Positions 14,967-21,810 of a stretch of DNA of 25,798 nt are shown here, one piece after another (within the stretch, counting starts at the first letter, position 1; every line of letters begins with the position of its first letter). The position numbers were made by a program, and so were the translations under genes. Origin of the DNA: a virus. The notes beneath the pieces were generated by a model that did no database searches, was not told where the DNA came from, and worked only from the letters and a program-made list of their open reading frames with translations. Location: positions 1 to 25,798 of IMG/VR virus record IMGVR_UViG_3300035187_000385; one strand, 5' to 3'.

Positions 14967-15176
14967 TCAGTTAAGTGGGGTGATGGAATTGGCCTCCTCA
15001 AAGGCCAGGACTTGGGCTAGTGGATACCGGACCCGTGGCGTACCAGCGGGGAAGCCGATACGAGGGATGGTGTAGTAGGTCGGCCCGATGCTGCGTGCGC
15101 GTTGGTTTTTGATGGCTGCTGGTTGCAGCCCCCAACGCGCTGCTAGTTGGTCAGTTGTGAGATACGGCTCAGTCAT
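14967..15176 (-). CDS. Helix-turn-helix DNA-binding protein (69 aa)
   Basis: The sequence MTEPYLTTDQLAARWGLQPA followed by IKNQRARSIGPTYYTIP is the winged helix-turn-helix pattern of excisionase/AlpA-like proteins (HTH_17 type): helix LTTDQLAARWG, turn, recognition helix PAAIKNQRARS and a wing reading RVRYPLAQVLAFEE. These act as excisionases or small regulators. With no integrase in view, a regulator is more likely. The start at 15176 overlaps the bet gene stop by eight bases (ATGACTGA). Confidence 0.72.
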   Translation of the reverse strand: MTEPYLTTDQLAARWGLQPAAIKNQRARSIGPTYYTIPRIGFPAGTPRVRYPLAQVLAFEEANSITPLN

Positions 15177-15933
15177 CAGCAAATGGGTCCTCGTCTGCAG
15201 GTGCTGCTAGCTCGGTTTCCTTAGTCAGTGCAAGCTCCATAAGGGTGTTGTACTGCTCATCGCTCAGGCTGGCTTTACGCACCTCCATGCGATCAGTGAC
15301 CTCCTTGAGCTTGTCCATGGTGTCAGCCTTGGCAATAGCTACCTTGCCGGCTTGGAACACTTTTGCGTCCCCCACTGCCTTGGCTGGCAGTGCTGGCGCA
15401 GCGGTGCTGGTGACAGTGACGGGCTCAACCGCTTGGTCCATCTCATCAGTGCTGTAGACGCCTGAAAGGTCCGCAGGAAATGCCTTGCGAAGCGCTAGGG
15501 CCTCAGAGCATTTGGCAATCATGGCAGCAGGCATCTTGGACCACAAGCCTTGGCCAGCGTTGTAATCCGCGAACCGTGCCACGCCAACAAAAGGATGGCT
15601 AGCACCTTTGCGATGGATGACGGTCTTAGCTGCGGCAGGTGGCTTGCTGCCAAGCCATACATCAGACCACTGGCCGTCTTCACCGCACCAATGCGTCTCG
15701 CTGCCATCGAGTTGGCCGGTGCGTTCAGCGATGCTGCGCAGGCCGTCGATGCCGGCTTGGATGGTCATCTTGCCGGAACGCTTGATGGCGTATATCTGCT
15801 TGCTGAACGGGTCAAGCCCAGTACGCTGGCAGGCATAGGCAAACAGCCGTAGCTCGTCATTGCTGCAGCCAGGCGCAATGGTGGTTGAAATTAGCTGCGT
15901 TTGTTCTGGTGTCCAGAGGGTAAGCGTGCTCAT
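15169..15933 (-). CDS. bet: Phage recombination protein Bet (Redbeta/RecT family annealing protein)
   Basis: This 254-aa single-strand annealing protein matches the Redbeta family over residues about 15-165: NDELRLFAYACQRTGLDPFS, then KQIYAIKR and the strongly conserved MTIQAGIDGLRSIAERTGQ. A second block is WSKMPAAMIAKCSEALALRK. The C-terminal about 90 residues are Ala/Pro-rich then helical, ending acidic (PADEDPFADD), a tail of the kind that contacts SSB or exonuclease partners. It would anneal complementary strands produced by the exonuclease encoded just upstream. Its ATG shares one base with the exonuclease stop. Confidence 0.92.
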   Translation of the reverse strand: MSTLTLWTPEQTQLISTTIAPGCSNDELRLFAYACQRTGLDPFSKQIYAIKRSGKMTIQAGIDGLRSIAERTGQLDGSETHWCGEDGQWSDVWLGSKPPAAAKTVIHRKGASHPFVGVARFADYNAGQGLWSKMPAAMIAKCSEALALRKAFPADLSGVYSTDEMDQAVEPVTVTSTAAPALPAKAVGDAKVFQAGKVAIAKADTMDKLKEVTDRMEVRKASLSDEQYNTLMELALTKETELAAPADEDPFADD

Positions 15934-16712
15934 CAGAAGTCAATGGTTGGGGTCGTAGATAGCGCCCATTTGGGCATTGCAATGGTGTCGCAGGTGGTTG
16001 TGTAACTCGGCCATTCATTGATGGCACGACAGTCGCTGATGGTTTGCAAGCCAATGCGGCATTGCTCAGCGCCAGCGGCCATGGCGTCAGCATCCAGCTC
16101 GTACACGCCGACGGCATACGGATAGGTCTTCTCCACTGCGATGAAGACAAACCGATCCGCAAAGGTGCCGTTGAGGTAGTGGCTGGCTTGCGTATGGTAG
16201 CCGAAGGTAGCGCAAGCGCGAGCAAATGCGCTGGAACTTGCGTCTTGGCAGGTCTTGAGGTCCACGATGGTGGTGCCTTGATACCAGTCAGGGCGGCATT
16301 TGCACCGCTGACCGGTTGCCTTGTCATCCCACCAGAACGACTGCTCGGCCTTGCCATCGCTTAACAGCGCTGCGGCGTAGGTATGCTCGCGGACGCTGGC
16401 GGCCATACTCAGTGCAAGCGCCATGTCACTAGCAGTGACAGCCTCGATGCCAGCGCTAACCATTTGCTCAGCTTGCTCCTTACCGGCTTTGGTGTTGCGT
16501 GGCCCGCAGACGCCATAGCGCTTGCTTGTCTCATCAGGCTCTAGCACTACGCAATGAACCAGCGAGCCAAACCGCATAGCAGCGGTCGGCTCTACTAGAG
16601 GGCGCTGCGGGTTAACGAAACGACTCCAGTAGTGGTAAGGCGACTGCATCACTGCCTTCAAATGGCTGGCGCTAATGGCTGGGTCGGCGTGGTATTGCTC
16701 GTTGGTCGTCAT
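15933..16712 (-). CDS. RecE-like PD-(D/E)XK exonuclease (DUF3799 type)
   Basis: This 259-aa nuclease is the likely partner of Bet. The start MTTNEQYHADPAISASHLKA is typical of the family (a 'hisaS.l' N terminus). The core shows MRFGSLVHCVVLEPD with H53, E123 in KAEQSFWW, D142 in KCRPDWYQ, and the D151-x-K153 pair in TIVDLKTC. YHTQASHYL lies shortly after. This is the lambda-exonuclease/RecE-like order of motifs, so 5'-to-3' resection of double-stranded ends is expected. ATG 16712 gives a four-base overlap with the preceding small gene; a longer frame upstream overlaps that gene and looks non-native. Confidence 0.88.
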   Translation of the reverse strand: MTTNEQYHADPAISASHLKAVMQSPYHYWSRFVNPQRPLVEPTAAMRFGSLVHCVVLEPDETSKRYGVCGPRNTKAGKEQAEQMVSAGIEAVTASDMALALSMAASVREHTYAAALLSDGKAEQSFWWDDKATGQRCKCRPDWYQGTTIVDLKTCQDASSSAFARACATFGYHTQASHYLNGTFADRFVFIAVEKTYPYAVGVYELDADAMAAGAEQCRIGLQTISDCRAINEWPSYTTTCDTIAMPKWALSTTPTIDF

Positions 16713-16900
16713 GACGTGGCCTCCCATTCGCCGCACCAGTCGGCGTCCCAAGTCCTTGGCCAACCGGCACTGTCGTCGCTCTGCTCTGTTACAAAAGGAC
16801 GCGGCGCATATCTACGGCACAAATTCTCAGTGTCTTTTCCAGTCCCACTCCAATAATTGCAATTCATGCAACATTGATCTTGACGAGAAGTTTTGGTCAT
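16709..16900 (-). CDS. Small Cys-rich protein (63 aa), putative zinc-binding
   Basis: Reading MTKTSRQDQCCMNCNYWSGT, then LCRRYAPRPF and DADWCGEWEATS, it has C10, C11, C14, a middle Cys in LCRRYAP and a final Cys in DWCGEW. The spacing Cx2C ... C ... C suggests a metal site. Short proteins with 'C..C.yW ... G.CRRyaP ... DWCGEW' occur in several phages without a known function. Four-base overlaps at both ends tie it to the operon next to the exonuclease. Confidence 0.65.
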   Translation of the reverse strand: MTKTSRQDQCCMNCNYWSGTGKDTENLCRRYAPRPFVTEQSDDSAGWPRTWDADWCGEWEATS

Positions 16901-17097
16901 GCTGCCAACCCTGCGCGGATGGTCTGATGCAGCCTGCTAGCAGCGCCATAGGTGGCGACCATCTCAGGGAATGCGTCAAGGATGCGTTGCTTGTTGCCGG
17001 GATCTGCCTTCATGCCAGCCTGGCCAAGGGCTTGATAAAAGCTGCCGCCGTATTGACAGGCGGTAGCGAGTGTCCAGTAGATGTCAGATTCGCTCAT
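16897..17097 (-). CDS. Hypothetical protein (66 aa)
   Basis: Helical small protein beginning MSESDIYWTLATACQYGGSF and continuing with a polar loop (KADPGNKQRILDAFPEMV) and an Ala-rich end. ATG 17097 is chosen over an upstream in-frame start at 17118 because it overlaps the upstream stop by four bases, as elsewhere in this operon. No domain recognised. Confidence 0.6.
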   Translation of the reverse strand: MSESDIYWTLATACQYGGSFYQALGQAGMKADPGNKQRILDAFPEMVATYGAASRLHQTIRAGLAA

Positions 17098-17237
17098 GGC
17101 TTGAGGTTGGTATTGCAAGCGGGATGGTTGTGATGCGCCAGTGTGGCTTGGTCGCGGCCACCGGAATAGCCAGCGGCGTAGATAGCGAACATCACCACTA
17201 AGACGGTGACGCGGTTAATCCAAGGGTTGGTGACCAT
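17094..17237 (-). CDS. Small single-span membrane protein (47 aa)
   Basis: From ATG 17237 the protein reads MVTNPWINRVTVLVVMFAIY, then AAGYSGGRDQATLAHHN. Residues 8-24 are hydrophobic, enough for one membrane span, with a positively charged start and a polar His-rich tail. The open frame runs further upstream, but that part overlaps the VRR-NUC gene and has no protein character. A role in superinfection exclusion or membrane anchoring is possible but unsupported. Confidence 0.5.
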   Translation of the reverse strand: MVTNPWINRVTVLVVMFAIYAAGYSGGRDQATLAHHNHPACNTNLKP

Positions 17238-17301
17238 GGTTCTCGGTGTGGGGTGCCGGGTCTTCCGGCTTGTGCGTATCCTACACCATGCGCCGCCCTC
17301 G

Positions 17302-17649
17302 TCAACCGTCAGCAGTCGTAATCCGTAACGCATCCTCAACTGACCGCGCCACACCAGCAATGCCGCCGGCTGCCTGCACCGCATCCAGCCACTGCTGCTG
17401 CTCTGGCCTCAGCCTGCCGGTTGGGGTCTTTACCTCAATGCTGAGGAACACAGCCACCTGAGTGCCGACCATGTCGGGCGTCACCGTGACCGTCCGCCAG
17501 CCGATCAGGTCAGCGCTGCCCTTGCATAGGCCAAACTGCACCGGGCGGCCGTTCGCATCCTTGAGCGTGCCGGTGTTGTTGCGGAAAACTTTGGTATCGC
17601 CGTGGCTGATGGCCAGCCGGATCTCCTGCTGAATGCGCTGCTCGCTCAC
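17302..17649 (-). CDS. VRR-NUC domain nuclease
   Basis: This 115-aa protein is a stand-alone VRR-NUC (PD-(D/E)XK) nuclease: E9 in the first helix (QQEIRLA), GSADLIGW with D47, the E72-x-K74 pair in SIEVKTPTG, and Q84 in PEQQQW. FRNNTG and QFGLCKGSAD are typical of the phage branch. Family members cut flaps or junctions and often sit beside SF2 helicases, as here with two helicases upstream. It starts with GTG, overlapping the upstream stop by four bases (GTGA). A 64-base gap follows before the membrane protein. Confidence 0.88.
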   Translation of the reverse strand: MSEQRIQQEIRLAISHGDTKVFRNNTGTLKDANGRPVQFGLCKGSADLIGWRTVTVTPDMVGTQVAVFLSIEVKTPTGRLRPEQQQWLDAVQAAGGIAGVARSVEDALRITTADG

Positions 17650-17969
17650 ACGAAGTCATCCATCCACATCTGCAATGCGCAATCTACAACATCACTAGCA
17701 TCAGCATTTTGGCCATTCTCTTGCAGCCTGTTAACGTATCTTTTAAGTTTTGAGTATGTCATTGGTCTAACATACCACGCGCATTGCTTCCATGTAGCTC
17801 TTTTGCTTTCGCCATCCGACGGCTTCAGCCCCCGTAAGCCAATTGCCTCTTTTTGTTCTTTACCGTCAACTTCAATAACTTGGGAATCATACCAAGCTTC
17901 AACTAGCGCAGATATGGCGTCAGGAAGTGATACGCCTTCAAGATTGAGTGAAAATGTGTAGCGGTTCAT
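17646..17969 (-). CDS. Hypothetical protein (107 aa)
   Basis: Begins MNRYTFSLNLEGVSLPDAIS and runs through a helix (ALVEAWYDSQVIEV) into a basic region (RATWKQCAWYVRPMTYSKLK) and an acidic end (VVDCALQMWMDDFV). No family recognised. ATG 17969 overlaps the helicase stop by four bases; the frame upstream of it overlaps the helicase gene and is disregarded. Its codon use is more A/T-rich than its neighbours', possibly a more recent arrival. Confidence 0.58.
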   Translation of the reverse strand: MNRYTFSLNLEGVSLPDAISALVEAWYDSQVIEVDGKEQKEAIGLRGLKPSDGESKRATWKQCAWYVRPMTYSKLKRYVNRLQENGQNADASDVVDCALQMWMDDFV

Positions 17970-19327
17970 TTGACTTTGCTCCATTGTCCTTTGGTTTGAC
18001 GGGCGGCCATGACATGCTTTGCCCATGCCACTGGGTTTTTGTACCCCCGGCTTTGGCCTAGCGCAATCAGATCCTGCAGCGATTGCGCGCCACCTTGCTC
18101 CCGCTTGGCCTGCTGCCTTTGAAGCTCCACCAACTCCCCTTCAACCTGCTGCAGCTCGCGTACCTCAGCGGCGAAGGTATGGCCGCACTCACCGCATTGC
18201 TTAGCCTGGCTGGCCATTGCAGCGAAGCACTGCGGGCACACCTTGACGCTGGGCGCTTTCTCCCGGTCACGCTTGGCTAGGCCCTCTAAGGTCCACTCAC
18301 GCGGCTCCAAGTGGTGGCCAAGCCTGAGCGTGTTGCCGACGTGATCCAACACCACTGCAGCAGCCTTGCCGGGTGATGGTCTGAGGCAGCGACCAATCAT
18401 CTGCAGGTGCAGGCTGGTGCTAGCGGTAGGCCTTAACAGGATGCAGCCGCCGACTGAGGGCACGTCAACGCCCTCACCGATGAGCGCGCAACTGGTCAGC
18501 ACCTTGAGCCGACCGGTACCTAACGCCTGCAGCAGGTCACGCCGTTGCTCGCTGGTCATGCTGCCGTCGATGCTGGCGGCTGGGATGCCAGCACTTATAA
18601 ATAGACGTGCCACCGCCCCGGCATGGGCCACTGAGCAGCAGAACGCAATTGCCGTCTGCCCTGGCAGGTGTTTGCGGTAATGCGACAGGCAGTCGCCCAT
18701 GATCGTGCCGATCCGGTGCTCAGCCTCACGGGTGTCGAAGTCACCCATCCGCTTGCGCAGGCCGATGGTGTCAAAGCCCGGTGGCGCTAGCACTCGTGCA
18801 GGCGCAAGGTAGCCGTTATCGGTCAGCCACTGCGCGCTGGGGCCTTCCACCATTGCCTGGTAATGCTCGCTAAGGCCGCGGCCATCAAGCCTGATTGGCG
18901 TTGCGGTGACGCCCAGCAGATGCGCTTGGTGGAAGTGCTCAAGCACCTTGGCCCAGGTGCCTGCATTGCTGTGGTGCGCCTCGTCGATGATCACTAACTG
19001 GAAGAAGTCACGCGGCAGTTTGTGGAGCCTGCGGGCAAGGGTTTGAACTGATGCCACCTGCACTGCTGCACTCAAATCCATGGCTCGGTTGGCGGCAATC
19101 ACACCATGAGGCATTGGCAATGCGCGGCACGCCTGGTCCAGCAGCTCCTGACGGTGCACCGCGATCAGCACGCGGTTGCCCTTTTTGGCGGCAGCCTGGG
19201 CGATGTAGCTGAAGCACACCGTTTTGCCGCCACCGGTCGGCAGCACTGCCAGTACTGTGCGCTTGCCGAGTTGGTACTGCAGGCGGATGTCGGTGATGAG
19301 CTGTTGTTGGTAGGGGCGGAGGTTCAC
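17966..19327 (-). CDS. DEAH-box superfamily 2 helicase with C-terminal zinc ribbon
   Basis: This 453-aa SF2 helicase has Walker A PTGGGKT (30-36), motif Ia (VHRQELLDQA), DEAH box (115-118), motif III TATP (141-144), and a second RecA domain with GEGVDVPSVGGCIL and the arginine-finger motif QMIGRCLRPSPG (309-320). After the helicase core comes a zinc ribbon (C364-x2-C367, C378-x2-C381) and a charged helical tail. It resembles the UvsW/RadD-like helicases of phages and bacteria that process replication forks and recombination intermediates. It starts at GTG, overlapping the preceding stop by four bases (GTGA). Confidence 0.92.
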   Translation of the reverse strand: MNLRPYQQQLITDIRLQYQLGKRTVLAVLPTGGGKTVCFSYIAQAAAKKGNRVLIAVHRQELLDQACRALPMPHGVIAANRAMDLSAAVQVASVQTLARRLHKLPRDFFQLVIIDEAHHSNAGTWAKVLEHFHQAHLLGVTATPIRLDGRGLSEHYQAMVEGPSAQWLTDNGYLAPARVLAPPGFDTIGLRKRMGDFDTREAEHRIGTIMGDCLSHYRKHLPGQTAIAFCCSVAHAGAVARLFISAGIPAASIDGSMTSEQRRDLLQALGTGRLKVLTSCALIGEGVDVPSVGGCILLRPTASTSLHLQMIGRCLRPSPGKAAAVVLDHVGNTLRLGHHLEPREWTLEGLAKRDREKAPSVKVCPQCFAAMASQAKQCGECGHTFAAEVRELQQVEGELVELQRQQAKREQGGAQSLQDLIALGQSRGYKNPVAWAKHVMAARQTKGQWSKVK

Positions 19328-21582
19328 ACCAGCTCTCCCTGCTTATGCGACTCAACCGACTGCAAATTCTTGACTGCGCAGTTGAAGTAGCTGGGCTTCA
19401 GTTCAAAGCCGACGAAGCGTCGCTGCATTTGCAGGCTGACGTAACCCTCGCTGCCGATGCCAGCGAACGGGCTGAGCACCAGATCGTCTGGATTGCTCCA
19501 TAACTGCAGGCCGCGGCGGATCACCTCAAGCTGCAGCGGGCAGATGTGGCGCTCGTCCTCATTGGCGCGGGCGCTGCGGTACTGCAGCGTGTCTGATGGG
19601 TTGATGTCCATCCACACCGGGCTGGCGTAGCGCTGCCAGATGTTGATGCTGTCTTTGATGGCGTCGCCTGTTTTGGCTGGTGGGTTCTCACCAGCAAACT
19701 CAGTGAACGGCCCTGCGCATGGCTCGGGGTTGTCGCCCAGCTTGCGCACAGTCACCAGATAGTCAGGGATGCCCTGGCGGCTCAGGGCTGAGTCCTTGCG
19801 CACTTGCTTGTGCAGCAGGCCGATCGCCTTGGTGCGCTGCATGGCCGTGACGGGATCCTTCCAGATGCAGACCTCTGAATGGAAGACAAAGCCAGCCGCC
19901 TGGAAGATGCGCAGCATGTCACCACGGAAATCCTTCACGCCGATAAAGCCATCGCGTTCTTTGCTACTGGGCAGGTTCATGCAGTGGAAGCTGATCAGCC
20001 GGCCAGGCATCAGCACGCGATGCAGCTCCTTGGCCAGGTAGACAAAGTGATCAAAGAACTCCTGATCGTTGCGGCTGTTGCCCATGTCGCGGTCGCTGTT
20101 GGAGTAGGTATACAGCGACGCAAACGGCGGACTAAAGATGCTGTAGTGGATGCTATCCGCGTCAAGTTGTTTGATGCTCTCCACGCAGTCGCCCATGTAC
20201 ATATCCCAGTTGTCGCCTGACTGGTGCTCCGTAATGTGCGGCGCAACCTGACGCTGGATCTTCTTGAGCTGTTCCATTGTTTGTTGTTTCATGATGACGA
20301 CCATTGATTCAGCCATGGCGATGCTGTCCGCTTCTTTGCGGCGGATGTTCTCGATGACGCGGCCCTCGGCCACGTCGTAGATGATGTGCGCATTAACTGG
20401 TTGCTGCTGGCCAAATCGCCAGCACCTACGGATGGCCTGATAGAAAGCCTCGTAGCTGTGGGATAGGCCAACAAACGCGACGTTGTGACAGCCCTGGAAG
20501 TTGAGGCCGAAGCCGAAGATGCTGGGCTTACTGACAAGTACGCGAATCTTGCCATCCTGAAAGTCGATCGCAGCACGGCGCTTGTGATCATCGTTGTCGC
20601 TGCCTGACACCTCGACCGCGCCATTAATGGCAGCAGTCAGCGCTTTGGACTCATCATTGAGATCACACCAGATCAGCCATTGCTCAGTGCTGTCATTGGC
20701 TAGGGCTGCGGCTGCATCGACGCGCATCTGCAGCGATGCCTTGCGGACGTGCCGCTGATCGCTCAGAGTGCGGGCTTCCATGGCGAACAGCGCCATCTGG
20801 CCAGCGTCATCGGCCATGGCCTCGCGTGGTGTCTCAACTGTGCAGTCTTGAATGGATAGCTCGGGCAGGATGAAGTTGCCGTCGTCGTAGCCCAGGTCTG
20901 ACGGCTTGCGGATGGTGACGGCCCAGCTGCAGACCCACTCCCAGAACTTGGACTGCGCGTGTCCCTTGAGCCGCCACTTACTGGTGTCGCCGCCGTCATG
21001 GACGAAGAACATGGCCAGCATCTCGGTCCTGGTCATCACGCCGATGAACTCGGCATGGTTGCCCAGCTCCATGTGATCGTTGGGTGCTGGCGTGGCTGAG
21101 CAGGCCAACCGGAATGGCGTTTGGCTGAAGCTGGAGATGATCTGGTTGCGGATCTTGCCGGTGTACGCCTTGAGGATGCTGCTCTCGTCGAGCACCACTC
21201 CATCGAATGCGGTCGGGTCGAAATGGCTGAGCTTTTCGTAGTTGGTGATCGTGATGCCGGGCTTGACCTCGGCCTGGGTTGCAGCGAACGCGCACGGAAT
21301 GCCGAACTTGCCGCCCTCGCGGACGGTCTGGTGGGCTACAGCTAGTGGTGCCAGGACCAACACGTTGCCGCCTGTGTGCTGATGCACCTGATGCGCCCAT
21401 TCAAGCTGCATAGCGGTTTTGCCCATGCCGCAATCAGCCCAGATGCAAAACCTGCCAACACGGCAGGCCATGGTCACGATGTCCCGCTGAAATGGGAACA
21501 GCGGCGCAATGAAGCTAGGCGGGTCAAATCCTGCAGGCGCGCAGGCAGTGGATTTTGAAGCTAGGAAGTCTTGGTAAGTCAT
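19324..21582 (-). CDS. SNF2-family helicase fused to a DNA methyltransferase
   Basis: This 752-aa fusion is the first gene of the leftward operon. Residues 25-430 are an SNF2-like ATPase: Walker A DCGMGKT (50-56), motif II LDES (131-134), SATP (162-165), and motifs V-VI with FGFGLNFQGC and QAIRRCWRFGQ (382-392). Residues about 455-745 are a beta-class amino-methyltransferase: catalytic SPPF (484-487) comes first and the cofactor-binding FAGIGSEG (706-713) last. No nuclease domain is seen. P1 DarB, an antirestriction protein, also combines helicase and methyltransferase parts, so protection or modification of phage DNA is plausible. A sequence resembling a clamp-binding motif, QMALF, lies at 262-266. 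N6-adenine or N4-cytosine specificity cannot be decided from sequence. Confidence 0.88.
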   Translation of the reverse strand: MTYQDFLASKSTACAPAGFDPPSFIAPLFPFQRDIVTMACRVGRFCIWADCGMGKTAMQLEWAHQVHQHTGGNVLVLAPLAVAHQTVREGGKFGIPCAFAATQAEVKPGITITNYEKLSHFDPTAFDGVVLDESSILKAYTGKIRNQIISSFSQTPFRLACSATPAPNDHMELGNHAEFIGVMTRTEMLAMFFVHDGGDTSKWRLKGHAQSKFWEWVCSWAVTIRKPSDLGYDDGNFILPELSIQDCTVETPREAMADDAGQMALFAMEARTLSDQRHVRKASLQMRVDAAAALANDSTEQWLIWCDLNDESKALTAAINGAVEVSGSDNDDHKRRAAIDFQDGKIRVLVSKPSIFGFGLNFQGCHNVAFVGLSHSYEAFYQAIRRCWRFGQQQPVNAHIIYDVAEGRVIENIRRKEADSIAMAESMVVIMKQQTMEQLKKIQRQVAPHITEHQSGDNWDMYMGDCVESIKQLDADSIHYSIFSPPFASLYTYSNSDRDMGNSRNDQEFFDHFVYLAKELHRVLMPGRLISFHCMNLPSSKERDGFIGVKDFRGDMLRIFQAAGFVFHSEVCIWKDPVTAMQRTKAIGLLHKQVRKDSALSRQGIPDYLVTVRKLGDNPEPCAGPFTEFAGENPPAKTGDAIKDSINIWQRYASPVWMDINPSDTLQYRSARANEDERHICPLQLEVIRRGLQLWSNPDDLVLSPFAGIGSEGYVSLQMQRRFVGFELKPSYFNCAVKNLQSVESHKQGELV

Positions 21583-21648
21583 AGGCCGTGTCAGGCCTTG
21601 CCAGCGTAGCAGCCGCTGCTACAGTGTGCAAGCACCTAGCCCAGCACC
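21583..21648. promoter_or_regulatory. Divergent promoter/operator region with 17-bp inverted repeat
   Basis: This 66-base gap separates the leftward helicase-methyltransferase gene from the rightward RHH-primase genes, so it must hold or adjoin both early promoters. It contains an inverted repeat, GTAGCAGC (21606-21613), one centre base, GCTGCTAC (21615-21622), with perfect 8-base arms. On the minus strand a weak promoter-like pair (TTGCAC, 17 bases, TACGCT) straddles the repeat; this is a poor match and only suggestive. Confidence 0.5.
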
Positions 21649-21810
21649 GTGCGCCTGAGCCACCCAACCCATATACGTCTAACCGCCGACCAGATGCAGC
21701 GCCTTGACTCCTGGCGTGGTGACCGCATGAATCGTGCTACGGCCATCCGCCTGCTACTGGATCAATCGCTGCGGTTGCATCTGGACGGCATCTTGCCAGC
21801 AACCAAATGA
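21649..21810 (+). CDS. Small ribbon-helix-helix regulator (53 aa), GTG start
   Basis: A short gene starting at GTG 21649 reads VRLSHPTHIRLTADQMQRLD, then SWRGDRMNRATAIRLLLDQS and an end of LRLHLDGILPATK. This has ribbon-helix-helix (CopG/Arc/MetJ-like) form: a short basic strand HIRLTADQ, helix 1 MQRLDSWRG, turn with MNRA, helix 2 TAIRLLLDQSLRLHL. The stop overlaps the primase ATG by four bases (ATGA). It sits 27 bases from the inverted repeat in the divergent promoter region, the expected place for an autoregulatory repressor. No clear ribosome site is seen. ATG 21694 is an alternative start but would delete the DNA-binding strand. Confidence 0.62.
   Translation: MRLSHPTHIRLTADQMQRLDSWRGDRMNRATAIRLLLDQSLRLHLDGILPATK

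Noticed and set aside
14967-15176. Excisionase implying a nearby integrase and attachment site
   Set aside because: The HTH type fits, but no integrase, tRNA or att-like repeat was found in the window, so a prophage claim is not supported.
15857-16357. Open frame of 166 codons on the minus strand across the exonuclease-Bet junction
   Set aside because: It is a different frame of the exonuclease, rich in Ser/Pro/Arg with no fold-like pattern, while the real frame carries all nuclease motifs.
20996-21400. Minus-strand 134-codon frame inside the helicase-methyltransferase gene
   Set aside because: Arg/His/Gln-rich shadow of the helicase in another frame; no start context.
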